NCBI GenBank assembly: GCA_030849065.1
Contig: JASAON010001650.1
Span: 1-64,000 of the forward strand
Length of the DNA: 64,000 nucleotides
From: Jaenimonas drosophilae
Taxonomy: Eukaryota > Euglenozoa > Kinetoplastea > Trypanosomatida > Trypanosomatidae
Direction: 5' to 3'
Positions within the stretch are counted from its first letter, which is position 1; every line of letters begins with the position of its first letter. The position numbers and the translations under genes are program-made. The notes under the pieces are model-generated. The model was not told where the DNA came from. It saw only the letters and a program-made list of their open reading frames with translations, and did no database searches. Positions 55,348-64,000 of this stretch are shown one piece after another.

Positions 55348-56988
55348 ATGACTGACGTTGCGCGTGCGCAGCTGGCGGGAGGGGAGACGAGGGAGGACGC
55401 CACCCCAACTCCGCTGCACATTCTGCTGCTTGGTGAGGGTAACCTCTCCTTCACCCACGCATTGGTGCGAAAGGTGGTGAAATCCTCCCACTTTGGCCGT
55501 GCAGCCTCGCCACATGGGGGCCACGGACGTGTGTGCGCCATCACGGCCACCACCATGGACGCCGAGAAGGAACTGCGGGAGAAGTACCCCGAGTGCGTGC
55601 CCATCCTGGCCTACTTTCACACCAAAACACGTGTACCCGTTCGCTATGTGGGGGAGGTCAACGCCACGCGCATTGAGGCAAGCCTGCGTGTTGGCATGGG
55701 AGAGGCCCCACCGGCCTATGACCTCATCTTCTTCAACAACCCCCACGTCGGGGTGGAGGATTTGTACCGCCAGCGCGCGCTCCTTTCACACTTTTTTCAG
55801 TCCGCGAAGGAGTTGAATGTCATCCATGGCACATTTACTTCCTCTCATGCTCAACAGGTTATCGTCACCCTGTGTGATGACCAGCTCCATCGGTGGGCTG
55901 TCTTGGACTGCGCCGCGCGCAGCGGATACGTGTGTGTGGCGTCTGTGCCGGTGATGCCGGCGGACTATCCCGAATACGCCAACAAGCGTCATCAGAGCGA
56001 CGCCAAGTTTCCCTACCAAGACATGTTTCACTACTACTTCATGCAGGGAGCTCAGGTGCGGTGCTCCGCGTTGGAAGAGGTGATGGCCGCCTATGCGGAG
56101 ATTAACATTCCCCAACTACAGATGCACACATGGAAGGAGATTGCCCTGCACCATTGCCATGGTGATGATGAAGCTGCTGGCGCATCAACTGGCAACGACT
56201 CGAGTGAAGTTGGCCCCTATGCTGCCCAGATTGCCAACGATGTGGCAGCCGAAGTGGCAAGCATCTACAGCCGAGCCTCATCCATTGCCATTCCGCTGCT
56301 TCACCCCAAGTTGGCCTTGTACGCCTCCGCCACTGCTGTAAGGAAGGAGGCTGAGCAGGGCAGCATCGCTGCATCCGCACACTACTCACCATATCTGAAC
56401 GTAGATTGTATCCCATATCTCTACCAATTGCAGGCCAAGATTGAAATGAGTGGCGTGCAGCCAACACAATCATCATCATCGCCCCCACAGGTATCCATTC
56501 CTCCTCAATTGGATACAAGGGTACTCGGCCGACCTCTCACAGATCGCGAGGCGAAGAAGCTGACGAGGTTTCATGAAAAATACGGCAACCATGCCAAGAA
56601 CGATGCTTCACCACACTCAACTAGTGATATTCACGTGTGCTCCATCTGCTCCCCACCGAGGTCCTTTGGCTGTGCCGCTGACTTGGCCAGGCACAACACC
56701 ACCCACCTTGACTCCTGTAGTCGGCCCCTGATGCATTCCCAAGTGCAACATCAAATCATCGAGGACGGCAGTGGTGCAGGAAAGCAATGCCTGATTTGCG
56801 ATCTCCGCTTTCGGCGAGAAGAGGACTACGACGATCACTTACGCTTTCTGGACCCCACCGAGTTCAACCGCCGATTCATCTGCTCCGACTGCAATCCGGA
56901 GAAGGAATTTGCCGATAGCCGTGCTCTCCAGCAGCATCTACTCCACGTCCACGTGGCAACGGTCGGCGTGGAGAGGTCCGCCACGTGA
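55348..56988 (+). CDS. BMT5-like rRNA methyltransferase with C-terminal zinc fingers
   Basis: The family methylates uridine N3 in large-subunit rRNA (25S m3U in yeast BMT5). Motif I LGEGNLSFTHAL is at residues 28-39. Other conserved blocks are ATTMDAEKELREKYPE, VNATRI, DLIFFNNPHVG (about residues 128-138), VIHGTFTSS and IVTLCDDQLHRW, all in BMT5 order (YPEYANKRHQ is the KR element). Beyond the domain, 546 residues in total, three Cys/His units begin near residues 431 (CSICSPP), 481 (CLICDLRF) and 512 (CSDC), ending in HLLHVHV. The zinc fingers are unlike yeast BMT5 and may guide RNA binding. The ATG at 55348 is preferred, as upstream codons are hydrophobic leader. Confidence 0.85.
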   Translation: MTDVARAQLAGGETREDATPTPLHILLLGEGNLSFTHALVRKVVKSSHFGRAASPHGGHGRVCAITATTMDAEKELREKYPECVPILAYFHTKTRVPVRYVGEVNATRIEASLRVGMGEAPPAYDLIFFNNPHVGVEDLYRQRALLSHFFQSAKELNVIHGTFTSSHAQQVIVTLCDDQLHRWAVLDCAARSGYVCVASVPVMPADYPEYANKRHQSDAKFPYQDMFHYYFMQGAQVRCSALEEVMAAYAEINIPQLQMHTWKEIALHHCHGDDEAAGASTGNDSSEVGPYAAQIANDVAAEVASIYSRASSIAIPLLHPKLALYASATAVRKEAEQGSIAASAHYSPYLNVDCIPYLYQLQAKIEMSGVQPTQSSSSPPQVSIPPQLDTRVLGRPLTDREAKKLTRFHEKYGNHAKNDASPHSTSDIHVCSICSPPRSFGCAADLARHNTTHLDSCSRPLMHSQVQHQIIEDGSGAGKQCLICDLRFRREEDYDDHLRFLDPTEFNRRFICSDCNPEKEFADSRALQQHLLHVHVATVGVERSAT

Positions 56989-57325
56989 GTCGAGCAGGTA
57001 GTTATGCCCGTCATGCAAGGATGTGGAGGAGCGCAACAGCACGTAACTGTTGGCGTCATGCGATGACACCACAATCAACGCCTGGCACCTGTGTGGGCTG
57101 TGTAGCATGATCGGAGTTGAACCCTCCTCAATCTACTTTTTTGGATTGTCTTCCGAAGCAATCACGTTTGGAACTCGGTAAATCTTCGTTCGTGTGCAAC
57201 CTCCCACAAAGAGTAACTAATGTCTGCCACCATGGATATACACACATACGCACACACGTCCTCTCTGCCTCCATCGGTTTGTTTTTCCTTGTGGTGAAGT
57301 AGGGCTTGTTGCGTTCTCATCTATC
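56989..57325 (+). other. Intergenic region
   Basis: AC-rich near 57237-57258 and T-rich just before the NAA20 gene (57275-57290). No gene seen. Confidence 0.55.
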
Positions 57326-57883
57326 ATGACGACCTACCGCGACATGGAGTTGACGGACACGTTGACATTCAATTTCGTCAACATGGATCAGCTCACGGAA
57401 ACCTATAGCTTAGGCTTCTATGGGGAGTACACCTCGCACTGGCCCGAGTATCAACGCGTTTGTGTGCACCCCACCACAGGCGTTGTGATGGGATACTCCA
57501 TTGGTAAGGTTGAGGGGGCTGGGGAGGACAACCACGGTCATGTCTCTGCCGTGACGGTCGCCCCAATGTTCCGGCGTATTGGCCTGGGTGAGTCACTCAT
57601 GAAGGAGCTGGAAGAAATGACGGTGCACATCCACAACGCTTACTTTGTGGACCTCTTTGTTCGCAAGGGGAATACCGTGGCGAGGGACATGTACACCAAG
57701 ATGGGCTACTCTGTCTATCGAACGGTGCTTGGCTACTACCATGGGGACCGCAACGGGCCATTCAAGCAAGAGGAGGATGCGCTTGACATGCGCAAGGCCG
57801 CCCCACGTGACAAGGAACGACGGGTGAGCTGCCTCATAAGCAAGAAGAGCGAAGTACAGCCTGAGGAGCTCGAGTGGCACTGA
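57326..57883 (+). CDS. NAA20: NatB catalytic subunit NAA20
   Basis: NAA20 acetylates N-termini starting Met-Asp/Glu/Asn/Gln at the ribosome. The 185-residue protein matches closely: LTFNFVNMDQLTETYSLGFY near the start (human: RFNNINLDPLTETYGIPFY), then GYSIGKVEG, HVSAVTVAPMFRRIGLGESL, which includes the Arg-rich acetyl-CoA loop RRIGLG, DLFVRKGNTVARDMYTKMGY and SVYRTVLGYYHG. The C-terminal Asp-Met-Arg-Lys (DMRKA) is also conserved. The start is the first ATG. Length is the family's normal. Confidence 0.96.
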   Translation: MTTYRDMELTDTLTFNFVNMDQLTETYSLGFYGEYTSHWPEYQRVCVHPTTGVVMGYSIGKVEGAGEDNHGHVSAVTVAPMFRRIGLGESLMKELEEMTVHIHNAYFVDLFVRKGNTVARDMYTKMGYSVYRTVLGYYHGDRNGPFKQEEDALDMRKAAPRDKERRVSCLISKKSEVQPEELEWH

Positions 57884-58072
57884 TGTGCGCTGCTTGTTGT
57901 GCGTGCATCCACGGCTTTCCACGGTCATCATCATCTGATGTCTTCACCTAAACCGACACTTCTTTCCTGCTCTTGAAGCACAGACTCATGCCACCTGAGT
58001 GTTTCTCAACATCATGCACTGCTCCTTCATTGTTCTGTCATTTATTGTGGTGTAGGCACCAACGAAGGAACG

Positions 58073-58564
58073 ATGCCCGCTCCACAAGTAGCGATTCTTC
58101 AAATTCCGTACAGCTTGCCCAATCAAGCTTCACACACCACAAACATTTCCTTCGAGTTTGTGTCGTTTGGGGATTCATGCTCCTGGATTTGGATCTCGGA
58201 TCGGTGCTCCAGTGCTGGCAATGAGAGCCGTTTCGGCGCTCTCTGTGTAGCACTCTCCACTCATGTTGGCCAATCCACAACAGCAGCCACCCAACTTCTG
58301 TCGTACGCACCATCCGAGTTCCGCGTTTCTGAAGATAGCCCGTTGAACGGCTTCTCTCGTAGTTTGAGCGAGCGCTTGGTGCATCGACTTCAACAAGATT
58401 TGGGAAGGCCTGTCGTCATATACGTTGCCTGCGCACTGGAAGATGCCACTCTGCTACTGGGCCCAGACGGAGGTGGTACAGTGGCAAGTGCATGCGACTT
58501 TGGCCAATTCGTCTTCTTTCAGTGCACGAAGTATCTGACCATGTCGCAGAAGAGCAGCTCCTAA
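58073..58564 (+). CDS. Proteasome assembly chaperone PAC4-like
   Basis: The 163-residue protein resembles PAC3/PAC4 (PSMG3/4) chaperones that help build the 20S core. Shared elements are a strand VSFGDSCSWIWISDR, a helix RFGALCVALST, the motif TAATQLLSYA, where PAC4 has STSLLG, and SRSLSERLVHRLQQ, where PAC4 has an LAQRLARK-type helix, followed by PVVIYVACALE. These match in order and spacing, but each is short. Alternative: an unrelated small alpha/beta protein. The ATG at 58073 is the first after TGTGGTGTAG acceptor sequence. Confidence 0.6.
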   Translation: MPAPQVAILQIPYSLPNQASHTTNISFEFVSFGDSCSWIWISDRCSSAGNESRFGALCVALSTHVGQSTTAATQLLSYAPSEFRVSEDSPLNGFSRSLSERLVHRLQQDLGRPVVIYVACALEDATLLLGPDGGGTVASACDFGQFVFFQCTKYLTMSQKSSS

Positions 58565-58714
58565 ACAATCAATCCCCCCTCACTTAGTCCAACAAACGCA
58601 ATACGCACATATATCTATGACTATCTATCACTTCCCAACGAATCTGCTCCCTTGTTATCTTTTGAATATTTTTGTAGTCTTCATCTGTTCAGACATTTTC
58701 TTCTTACCGACAAA

Positions 58715-59365
58715 ATGAGCGAAACCTACACTCGTGAGCAAGTGGCAAGCCACAACCAAAGAGAAAGCGGTTGGTTTATCATCAACAACGACGTGTACGA
58801 TGTGTCCCACTACTACGGCGACCACCCAGGTGGTCGCGATATTCTGCTGGATCACATTGGCAAGGATGCCACCGACGACTTCGATGCCCAGAATCACAGC
58901 CTTGGCGCACAGAAGAAGCTTCGCGAGCTCAAGGTGGGAACCCTGGTGGAGGCTGAGCGACGCAAGTTCATCACCCTGAAGGACCTCGCAGATAAGAAGA
59001 CCGCAAAGGAGATTTGGTTCTCCATCAACAACAAGGTGTACGACGTCACAGGCTTTTTGGATATGCATCCTGGCGGGAGGGACATCCTCCTTCACAACGG
59101 CGGTGGTGATGCAACGGCAGCATTCACCGACAACGGCCACAGCGACCGCGCCTACAAAATGCTGGAGAAATTCTTCATTGGATTCCTTGACCCCGCAGAT
59201 CGTCGCAAGCCGCTTGCGCGGAAGACTGCGGCTGGGGAAATGCCAGCCGCCGCGGGTCGGCGTCACGCGGAGGATGAATCCCTTCTCGGCCGCATTCAGG
59301 AACAGCTGAAGCTGTTCATCTTCCTGGCAATCTTCGTTATGGCTGGCTTCCTGCTCTTGTCCTAA
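58715..59365 (+). CDS. Tail-anchored protein with two cytochrome b5 domains
   Basis: The 216-residue protein has two complete cytochrome b5 domains. The first has heme ligands His37 (DHPGGRDIL) and His61 (NHSLG). The second has His118 (MHPGGRDILL) and His142 (GHSDRA). Both have the preceding GWFIINNDVYDV/WFSINNKVYDV strands. The C-terminus (about 195-214, LKLFIFLAIFVMAGFLLLS) is a membrane anchor, so it is an ER or mitochondrial outer-membrane tail-anchored protein with two hemes facing the cytosol. Typical microsomal b5 has one domain of about 90 residues. It probably donates electrons to desaturases or other oxidases. It is the last + strand gene before the strand switch. Confidence 0.92.
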   Translation: MSETYTREQVASHNQRESGWFIINNDVYDVSHYYGDHPGGRDILLDHIGKDATDDFDAQNHSLGAQKKLRELKVGTLVEAERRKFITLKDLADKKTAKEIWFSINNKVYDVTGFLDMHPGGRDILLHNGGGDATAAFTDNGHSDRAYKMLEKFFIGFLDPADRRKPLARKTAAGEMPAAAGRRHAEDESLLGRIQEQLKLFIFLAIFVMAGFLLLS

Positions 59366-59890
59366 TCGTTGATTGGCCCACACAAAAGATTATGCAATAT
59401 GACGGTCACCGCTCAGCACCAATCTTTGGCGGCGCCGGTATTTTTTATCTTCATTTCATCGGGGCCCGCGGCCGTCGCCTTTTGATCCGGCCCATTCACC
59501 CAGCCGCCACCTGTGACACAGCCGAATCCCCCATCCCCCCCTTTTGGCATAGAGGTCCACCGAAGCCCCCCCCCGCCCGCCACCGCTTCGACAGCCCCCC
59601 ATCGCGGCCGGCATAGGCGGGGCATCAAGCCCGAGGGGGCGGCCGAAAAGCCTTGGCCCAGGGCGGCCAAGCCTGGCCCGGCGATCTAGCTTTTTGAAAA
59701 CGAGGTTGAAACAAGCGGCGGAAGTTACAGCGGTGGGTGAAAATTGCATGAGGTGGAGCATCTCCATCAAAACAGGAGAGGGAGAACAGGAAATGGAAAC
59801 ATGAAGAAGTGGTTCCTAGAACACGGCGGCACAATTCCTATGAGAGCCACCCAAGCTCGGGCAGCAATCGGTGCTACTACGCACTCGTCA
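59366..59890. other. Convergent strand-switch region with GC-rich block
   Basis: The + strand unit ends at 59365 and the - strand unit ends at 59891, so transcription converges here. The middle (about 59440-59695) is strikingly G/C-rich with C-runs and G-runs, unlike any other intergenic segment in the window. It contains a perfect 7-bp inverted repeat. No gene or tRNA recognised; it may act in termination. Confidence 0.65.
59652..59671. terminator. GC-rich hairpin in strand-switch region
   Basis: CTTGGCC (59652-59658) is a perfect inverted repeat of GGCCAAG (59665-59671) with a 6-base loop. An adjacent direct repeat AAGCCTTGGCCC / AAGCCTGGCCC starts at 59648 and 59669. Terminator function is inference only. 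Confidence 0.35.
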
Positions 59891-60298
59891 CTAGTACTTG
59901 AAGATGATGGTCTCGAGGGGCTTGCCAGTAGCCTTGCAGGTCACAACCTCCTCACGGTAGTTGTCTAGGTGCTCGCGCGGAACTCGTCGGTTGGACTCGG
60001 AGTCCTTGAAGTCGAAATCGTTGGCAACGATAGCTGGAGGGTTATTATTGAGAAAGCACAGTCGAGTTTGGTAGGCATTGGAGCGGTAGGACAGCTGGAA
60101 CACCCTATACATCGAAAAGGAAACCACGAAGAGAAGTAGGATGTCGCCAACGACAAAGTACTGGCGTGTTTCATCCGCAATGCTGTCACGACGGCTGAGA
60201 CGATAATACCAGTTCTTCTTGAGAGGAAGCTTCGACGGCCAGGGCCAATTCCCGTAGGTGGGGCTCGCAATGAGGCGGGGAACAGAGCGAGAGAGCAT
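59891..60298 (-). CDS. Small mitochondrial-type membrane protein, 135 aa
   Basis: The - strand protein begins MLSRSVPRLIASPTYGNWPW, basic and acid-free, like a mitochondrial presequence. One hydrophobic segment, FVVGDILLLFVVSFSMYRVF (about residues 48-67), is followed by a charged tail. This layout fits small single-helix subunits of mitochondrial respiratory complexes or inner-membrane carriers' partners, but no family is recognised. An acceptor AG (complement of CT at 60333-60334) lies about 35 bases upstream on the coding strand. It is the last - strand gene before the strand switch. Confidence 0.7.
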   Translation of the reverse strand: MLSRSVPRLIASPTYGNWPWPSKLPLKKNWYYRLSRRDSIADETRQYFVVGDILLLFVVSFSMYRVFQLSYRSNAYQTRLCFLNNNPPAIVANDFDFKDSESNRRVPREHLDNYREEVVTCKATGKPLETIIFKY

Positions 60299-62025
60299 CT
60301 GTCCAGAGACAATAATCGCCTGAAATAACTAGCTGTGTGAAAGAAGAGCACAAGAAGGGAGAAATAACGGAGGAGTGAGCTACCGATAGGACAATCAACA
60401 GCAATTGGTGAGGGAGACGAGCTTCCCGCATGACAGCAATAAAAAAAATTGATCTGCGGAAGCAGCGAGAAAAATAAGGAAAAGAAAAAAGTACCCATTT
60501 CTTGCAGCACGTAAGTTTGTCGATGCGTTCTTCACGGAATGCCACGGAGTGGCTTCGGAAAAGAATTCATCACAGCAAAAATAAAGAAGATAGACACATA
60601 AGATACACAAGGGAAGGGGGAAAAAGACACCTGTTTACAACTGATAAGGGCATCGCTTCTCTCAGACACGACAGGGCGCGCTCAGCTTCGACGAAATGGT
60701 GAATGTGGTAACGCGAGCCAGGATTATGAGCGCTCCAGAGGCATGTTTAGCAAGAAAAAGAAAAGAAAAGAAAACTGAAGTGACACAAACTGATTGGTGA
60801 AAAATAGGTCCTTGAAATGACGATATATTTGCGAAGTTTAGAAGAATTGCTGTGAGGGTAGGTGAAATCGTGTGGAGAAATACGTCTTACCCCTGGTGAT
60901 TGCCAACAGTTGCCTGTGTAAGCATCCCCAGAAACCGGAAACACTCTCATCATGCCCTTTGTGCTGGGATGTCAGGGGACTCTTCCCCATTTGAGAGATT
61001 TCTGGAAGAGCACCCATTCTTGACCGCATTTCGGTCCGGCCGAGTGGGGGTGCAGGTGTTTCACTTGTCAACGAAAGTTAGAATTTATACCACCTCTCAC
61101 AATGCGTCATTGTTCGTGCCAATGCAGGATTGGAAGAGCGGGGACTGCTCCTCATCAACCTAGGGCAAATGAACGCCCAGGAGTGAGTGATCCCCTGCCC
61201 ATTTGTGTTGCTGGGGCTCTGCGCAACACACGCGCCGCCGGCAATGCGGAAGAAAAGAAGAGTCATAACTGCGTTTTCCGGAGAAATACCACGCTTCAGA
61301 AATGTTGAGGAGCAGAAACAAAAGTCGTTCCAAAATCAGACAAGAGATTACAGCAATCGCTCATCCACGTGCAATCAATGAACGTTGAAAGTGATGGTGA
61401 TCCGCTGGTCATCTCAATGTCATTCCACGCAAACACACGCACCGGTAATGCGGGAAAAGGAGTTATAGCTACGTCTTCCGGAGAAATACCATGCATCAGA
61501 AAAGAAAAAAGGAGCAAAAACAACAACAAAGTAACAAGAAAAAAAAAGAGGTGTGCCCCAAAAACCTTCTCTGATTACGGTCTTGTCACGAGAAAAAATG
61601 CTGGCTTGTATTTGACAAGACATGCACGGCTGTACCCCCAAAAACCGGGAAGCACGACAAATACACCAAGTAGAAGTCACGTAGTTTGATTGAGTAAGCA
61701 AGGCGTATGTCTGTAGTTTTTTTTTTTTTCGTGTGTGGTAAGAACGCAGTAACGCAGAAATAGGGAGGAGGGATTTACGAATTTCTTTGCTTTCTGTTGT
61801 TCTGTTCTGAGTGAAGAGCAGGAAACACGTAGTCGAGAAGTGTGGAGCAAGTAGAGATCGTTGTGACTCGAGAAGAACGATCACCACAAACAATCAAGTG
61901 TGTGAGAGAGGAAAAAAATCATTTACAAATCCACACGGTAAAAAGAACAGATTCATCCTTCCAAAGTATTGGAATGTGAGAGGCAGTGATGCGTATAGAG
62001 AGGCACGCACGGGGTGGAGAGCCCG
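60299..62025 (-). other. Long non-coding stretch, probably 3' UTR of CCCH gene
   Basis: 1.7 kb with no convincing gene, much longer than other gaps here. Its + strand is purine-rich, so the transcribed - strand is pyrimidine-rich. It contains a duplicated segment with a 200-base offset. Because the CCCH gene lies upstream on the - strand, most of it is probably that gene's 3' UTR, which can be long in regulated kinetoplastid mRNAs. This is inference. Confidence 0.5.
61241..61520. repeat. Duplicated block with 200-base offset
   Basis: The string TTCCGGAGAAATACCA occurs at 61276-61291 and 61476-61491, exactly 200 bases apart. Each copy is preceded by AATGCGG and followed by a CATCAGAAA/TTCAGAAA and GGAGCAAAAAC-like stretch. 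The flanks are diverged, so this is an old tandem duplication of about 80-200 bases. Confidence 0.7.
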
Positions 62026-63105
62026 TTAAGAGTGGAGGGCCATTGGAAGAAGCCGGACCACGTGGTCTGAGCCCTCGCTGATGATGTAGTACGCCGCGTT
62101 GGGCATCTCACCGAATTGCTGCGTCGAGATGGGCGGTGGGGGGAGAAAGTGAAGGGCGTTTGTGGCCATCTGGAACTGCTGCCCGTTGGGGGAGGCAATC
62201 TGACCATATGGTGGGGCCCCGACGGGGTTGAGCGCCACAGGCAGAGCAGGCGGCAGCAGCTGTGGGGTGAGTTGTTGGCTGGGCAGAAGATACTGCGATA
62301 AGGGTGCGCCGTGGCTGGCGAGATCAATGTGGCCAATCTCTTCGAGCACCAGCTTGACATAGCGGTCCTTCGTGAGCGCCTTGGCGATGTGACCGTGAAG
62401 ATCGGAGCAGGCAACCCCCCTTGGGCAGCTCCCTGTGAGGGCAAAGTCCCAACAGAGGATTGAGGTGGACATGTAGTTGCCGGTGCAGGTGATGAGGGAC
62501 TTCTGTGACACCTCAGGCCCACCCACGAGCCAGCGACGGTACTCCACCTCGTAGAGTGTGCTTCCCGCCGTGACATCAATGTCCTCCGTCCTGAACTCAA
62601 GGTACTGCAACGTGAAGCGCCGCTTTGCCAAGAGGGAGAGCAACTGGGCAAATCGCTCCGTTACATTGGCCTTCATGGTGCGGCAGAAGTACTGTCGTTG
62701 AGGCAGCGCGTAGAGCTTCCGAAGATTGTTGAGGACCTCACGGTTGACGTGGATTTGGTGGCAGGTGCTGGGGTCCTTGTTTCGGATTTTGCCGGAGCAC
62801 TTGCCAAAGCTGTGCATGAAGCAGATATCGAGCGAGGCGTTGTTGCGGTCGCTCAGCCACCCCGCGGTGGGTTCGATGTCATTGATGCCGATGGTGAGGA
62901 TGGCTGCTTGGAGTGGGCTCTGGTTGACGGACTCCAGAAGCGGCCGAAATAGAATCTGAATGGAGGTCGGTGGATCGGTCAACACGTCGCGAGTAATGTA
63001 GCAATCGCAGCCGGGTGACACACCACGGCACAACTCCAAGTTGTGACAGGAGTTTGAAAAGACCATCGATTGCCCCTCTGCCACAGATTGCTGTGAGTGC
63101 ATCAT
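62026..63105 (-). CDS. CCCH zinc-finger RNA-binding protein, 359 aa
   Basis: CCCH proteins are major post-transcriptional regulators in kinetoplastids, binding mRNA. The second finger is classical: Cys218-x8-Cys227-x5-Cys233-x3-His237 (LCWDFALTGSCPRGVACSDL). A first, atypical finger uses Cys95-x7-Cys103-x11-Cys115-x3-His119. Residues about 130-200 are an alpha/beta region (PQRQYFCRTMKANVTERFAQ). The C-terminus (about 260-340) is Pro/Gln/Leu-rich and disordered (LLPSQQLTPQLLPPALPVAL). The first ATG is at 63105 and a likely acceptor AG is 72 bases upstream on the - strand. Targets are unknown. Confidence 0.85.
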   Translation of the reverse strand: MMHSQQSVAEGQSMVFSNSCHNLELCRGVSPGCDCYITRDVLTDPPTSIQILFRPLLESVNQSPLQAAILTIGINDIEPTAGWLSDRNNASLDICFMHSFGKCSGKIRNKDPSTCHQIHVNREVLNNLRKLYALPQRQYFCRTMKANVTERFAQLLSLLAKRRFTLQYLEFRTEDIDVTAGSTLYEVEYRRWLVGGPEVSQKSLITCTGNYMSTSILCWDFALTGSCPRGVACSDLHGHIAKALTKDRYVKLVLEEIGHIDLASHGAPLSQYLLPSQQLTPQLLPPALPVALNPVGAPPYGQIASPNGQQFQMATNALHFLPPPPISTQQFGEMPNAAYYIISEGSDHVVRLLPMALHS

Positions 63106-64000
63106 GGCGCTTTGTGTCTTTGTGTTGTGATGGAAAACGCTGTTGATCGTTTCCGTGAAAAACGCACGAAGGAAAACCTAAAAATAAAACGAAAAAATGG
63201 ATAACCTTGAATAGTTTTTTGTCATCAAACCAACCAAGAAGGAGCGAGGCATGATGTGGGTGGAGTACAGCAAGGATGCAGGAATACGAGGGAGAGTGAG
63301 TATATCGTGAGAGTAGTAAGTGGGGGTGGGACATGGTGTCGCAAATGAGTGAAGAAGATAGGCCACTCGTCAAGGGGAATCAAAAAAAAAAATCAGCACA
63401 ACGCTCACCGCAAAAAGATCCACTGGGGGAGGGGAAGGTTTCCGCTTCGTAGTAACATCACGTCAACGGTGCAGTAGGGTTTGCGACGGAACTGACATAT
63501 ACCAACCACTCATTGCTCTCGACGCACACTCAAAACTCACGAAGCGAAAGCAGCACACATGGGATATTTAACGCGCGCGGATGGCCTTGTGGGTTCATTC
63601 ATGTCTGGGAGTACGGACGGTGTTGGCACTTATGTATCTTTATTCAGCAGAGTGAAGAATGAGTGTGGGTAACACACGATGTCGGTGTGGGTGATAGAAG
63701 TGGGAGTGAGGTAGCAAAACTCAAACGTTCGAGGTGAGTGACAATCAAGAAAAGGGTTAGGGAGACTGTTTAACAATGTTGGAAGGACGTAATAAAGAAG
63801 CAAGAGGCACAGAAACATAGGGTAACCAAAAAAAACACACACAATGCTTCTCGTGTTGTGGTCGAATGCATCAAGAAGAAAGAGAGAATGGCGCAACGGT
63901 AGTGAACCGCTTTGCTGTGCTCGACTTTTGTGTGTGACTATCTTTTGTGGTCGTTGCAGTTGCCGACGTTTTTTTTCTTGTGTAGTTTGCACGTGTTGCG
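63106..64000 (-). other. Right-end intergenic region
   Basis: The first part is the CCCH leader; its acceptor AG is the complement of CT at 63178-63179, after a TTTTATTTTTAG-type tract. The remainder is purine-rich on the + strand and shows no supported gene. A tRNA A-box-like string near 63890 does not continue into a tRNA fold. Confidence 0.5.

Noticed and set aside
61420..61893. 157-codon frame on the - strand
   Set aside because: Phe/Ser/Tyr-rich and driven by strand pyrimidine bias; spans the duplicated block.
63885..63960. Second A-box-like string (TGGCGCAACGGTAG)
   Set aside because: The D-stem can be drawn, but no T-arm or acceptor pairing follows.
1..64000. Insertion sequences, CRISPR arrays, retroelements, rRNA or spliced-leader RNA genes
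   Set aside because: No transposase or reverse transcriptase motifs, no spacer arrays and no rRNA or spliced-leader signature were seen on either strand.

Overview
The window looks like nuclear DNA of a kinetoplastid protist. About 43 intronless protein genes are packed head to tail. All lie on the + strand from the left edge to 59365, and two lie on the - strand between 59891 and 63105. Nearly every start codon follows a pyrimidine tract and an AG on the coding strand, the usual layout for trans-spliced polycistronic transcription. A free-living bodonid such as Bodo saltans fits best: the gene set is kinetoplastid-like, intergenic gaps are short, and the sequences are diverged from what I know of Trypanosoma and Leishmania. 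The genus is inference.

Layout. 0-14 kb: the 3' end of a membrane-protein gene, diphthamide synthetase DPH6, an RNA-binding protein with an RRM, a YTH-like domain and RGG repeats, two long coiled-coil proteins, dynein light chain LC8, and a kinesin-like protein whose nucleotide-binding motifs are gone. This part is rich in CAT/GAT/CAA triplet runs in coding and non-coding DNA. 14-31 kb: a BUD13-like protein, a PTPMT1-like phosphatase, a possible CTD-interaction-domain protein, a mitochondrial carrier, IFT144, a UCH-type deubiquitinase, a mitochondrial protein with dsRBD-like units, a methyltransferase and small proteins. 31-43 kb: CPSF100, a coiled-coil protein, a large helical protein, RPB6, mitochondrial BipA/TypA, ETF beta and an unknown protein. 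43-48 kb: many small genes, including SERP1/RAMP4, Bet1, SFT2, CEP44 and a 56-codon mitochondrial-looking gene. 48-59 kb: a 1492-residue cytoskeletal-type protein with 21-residue repeats, a type II membrane glycosyltransferase, a BMT5-like rRNA methyltransferase with zinc fingers, NatB catalytic subunit NAA20, a PAC4-like proteasome chaperone and a double cytochrome b5.

59.4-59.9 kb is a convergent strand switch with a GC-rich block and a strong hairpin. Beyond it are a small mitochondrial-type membrane protein and a CCCH zinc-finger protein on the - strand, separated by an unusually long 1.7 kb non-coding stretch with a 200-base-offset duplicated segment.

Neighbouring genes are mostly unrelated in function, as expected for kinetoplastid transcription units. 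Loose themes are mRNA processing (CPSF100, RPB6, BUD13-like, CID-like, YTH-like), flagellum and cytoskeleton (IFT144, LC8, CEP44, kinesin-like, coiled coils), secretory pathway (SERP1, Bet1, SFT2, glycosyltransferase) and mitochondrion (ETF beta, BipA, carrier, PTPMT1, dsRBD-like). The best leads are the dead kinesin, the YTH-like protein, the 21-residue repeats, the dsRBD-like mitochondrial protein and two very small candidate genes.
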